The translations under genes were made by a program, and so were the position numbers. The notes under the pieces are model-generated. The model ran no database searches. It saw nothing but the letters and a program-made list of their open reading frames with translations, and had not been told where the DNA came from. Positions 63,995 to 64,000 of a DNA stretch of 64,000 nt are shown piece after piece; position 1 is the first letter of the stretch; each line of letters starts with the position of its first letter. The stretch spans positions 2,108,001 to 2,172,000 of the forward strand of contig NZ_CP024996.1 of NCBI RefSeq assembly GCF_003719195.1, given 5' to 3'. The DNA comes from Herbaspirillum rubrisubalbicans. Its GTDB lineage: Bacteria > Pseudomonadota > Gammaproteobacteria > Burkholderiales > Burkholderiaceae_D.

Positions 63995-64000
63995 GGCCCC

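Noticed and set aside
1..64000. CRISPR array, prophage or insertion sequence
   Set aside because: No regularly spaced repeats, transposase or phage structural genes were seen. The only repeats are the tRNA arrays, the terminator pair and the TCTGA-type palindromes.

Overview
The window is a high-GC bacterial chromosome segment of betaproteobacterial type. Gene content and order (yceD-rpmF-plsX-fabHDG-acpP-fabF, rpoE-rseAB-mucD, lepA-lepB-rnc-era-recO-pdxJ-acpS-nagZ, thrS-infC-rpmI-rplT-pheST-ihfA, EpsL with a PEP-CTERM protein) fit Burkholderiales, most likely Oxalobacteraceae close to Herbaspirillum. That placement is inference from gene order and protein sequence, not from a database search.

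Layout. 1-4.6 kb: a LacI regulator running off the left edge, a MarR regulator divergent from an HPP/CBS membrane protein, a small lipoprotein gene with an 11-G tract, a DUF1289 protein, a Maf/YceF pyrophosphatase, YceD and L32. 4.8-10.4 kb: phospholipid and fatty acid synthesis. 10.5-15.4 kb: a small membrane protein, sigma-E with its anti-sigma factors and the MucD/DegP protease, and a glutaredoxin-like protein. 15.5-25.6 kb: lepA, lepB, rnc, era, recO, pdxJ, acpS, nagZ, uvrC. 25.7-27.1 kb: pgsA and five tRNA genes (four identical Gly-GCC, three of them in a 128-bp tandem array, plus Cys-GCA). 27.3-30.9 kb: CheV and the cobTSC cobamide genes. 30.9-34.1 kb: a decayed locus in which a response regulator, a sensor kinase, a CstA-type carrier and YbdD are all damaged by what look like three separate small deletions. 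34.2-36.3 kb: a receiver/CheC/diguanylate cyclase operon. 36.3-42.4 kb: a cluster of three DnaA-box-like sites, htpX, a KefB/YbaL antiporter, an FMN riboswitch in front of a RibH2-type lumazine synthase, and small envelope proteins. 42.5-45.5 kb: an orphan HicB and a low-GC type II restriction-modification island (putative nuclease, C5 methyltransferase, C-protein-like regulator) lying close to a tRNA-Leu gene. 46-51 kb: a hydrolase, RidA, RelA, two tRNA-Val genes and CheY. 51.4-59.7 kb: the thrS-to-ihfA translation operon, with a Thr-rich leader peptide and attenuator ahead of thrS, an AUA-initiated infC, and tandem terminators ahead of pheS. 59.8-64 kb: an acetyltransferase, a PEP-CTERM choice-of-anchor A protein, a PAP2 phosphatase and EpsL, the apparent start of an exosortase/exopolysaccharide region that continues past the right edge.

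Most of the window is conserved housekeeping DNA. The parts that deserve attention are regulatory (thrS leader, lepA terminator, pheS tandem terminators, DnaA boxes ahead of a small secreted protein, paired palindromes ahead of the CheC operon) and accessory (the restriction-modification island, the clustered deletions at 31-34 kb, the dispersed TCTGA-type palindromes). I did not find a clearly new multi-gene system. The nuclease of the restriction-modification island, which I cannot place in a family, is the closest candidate.
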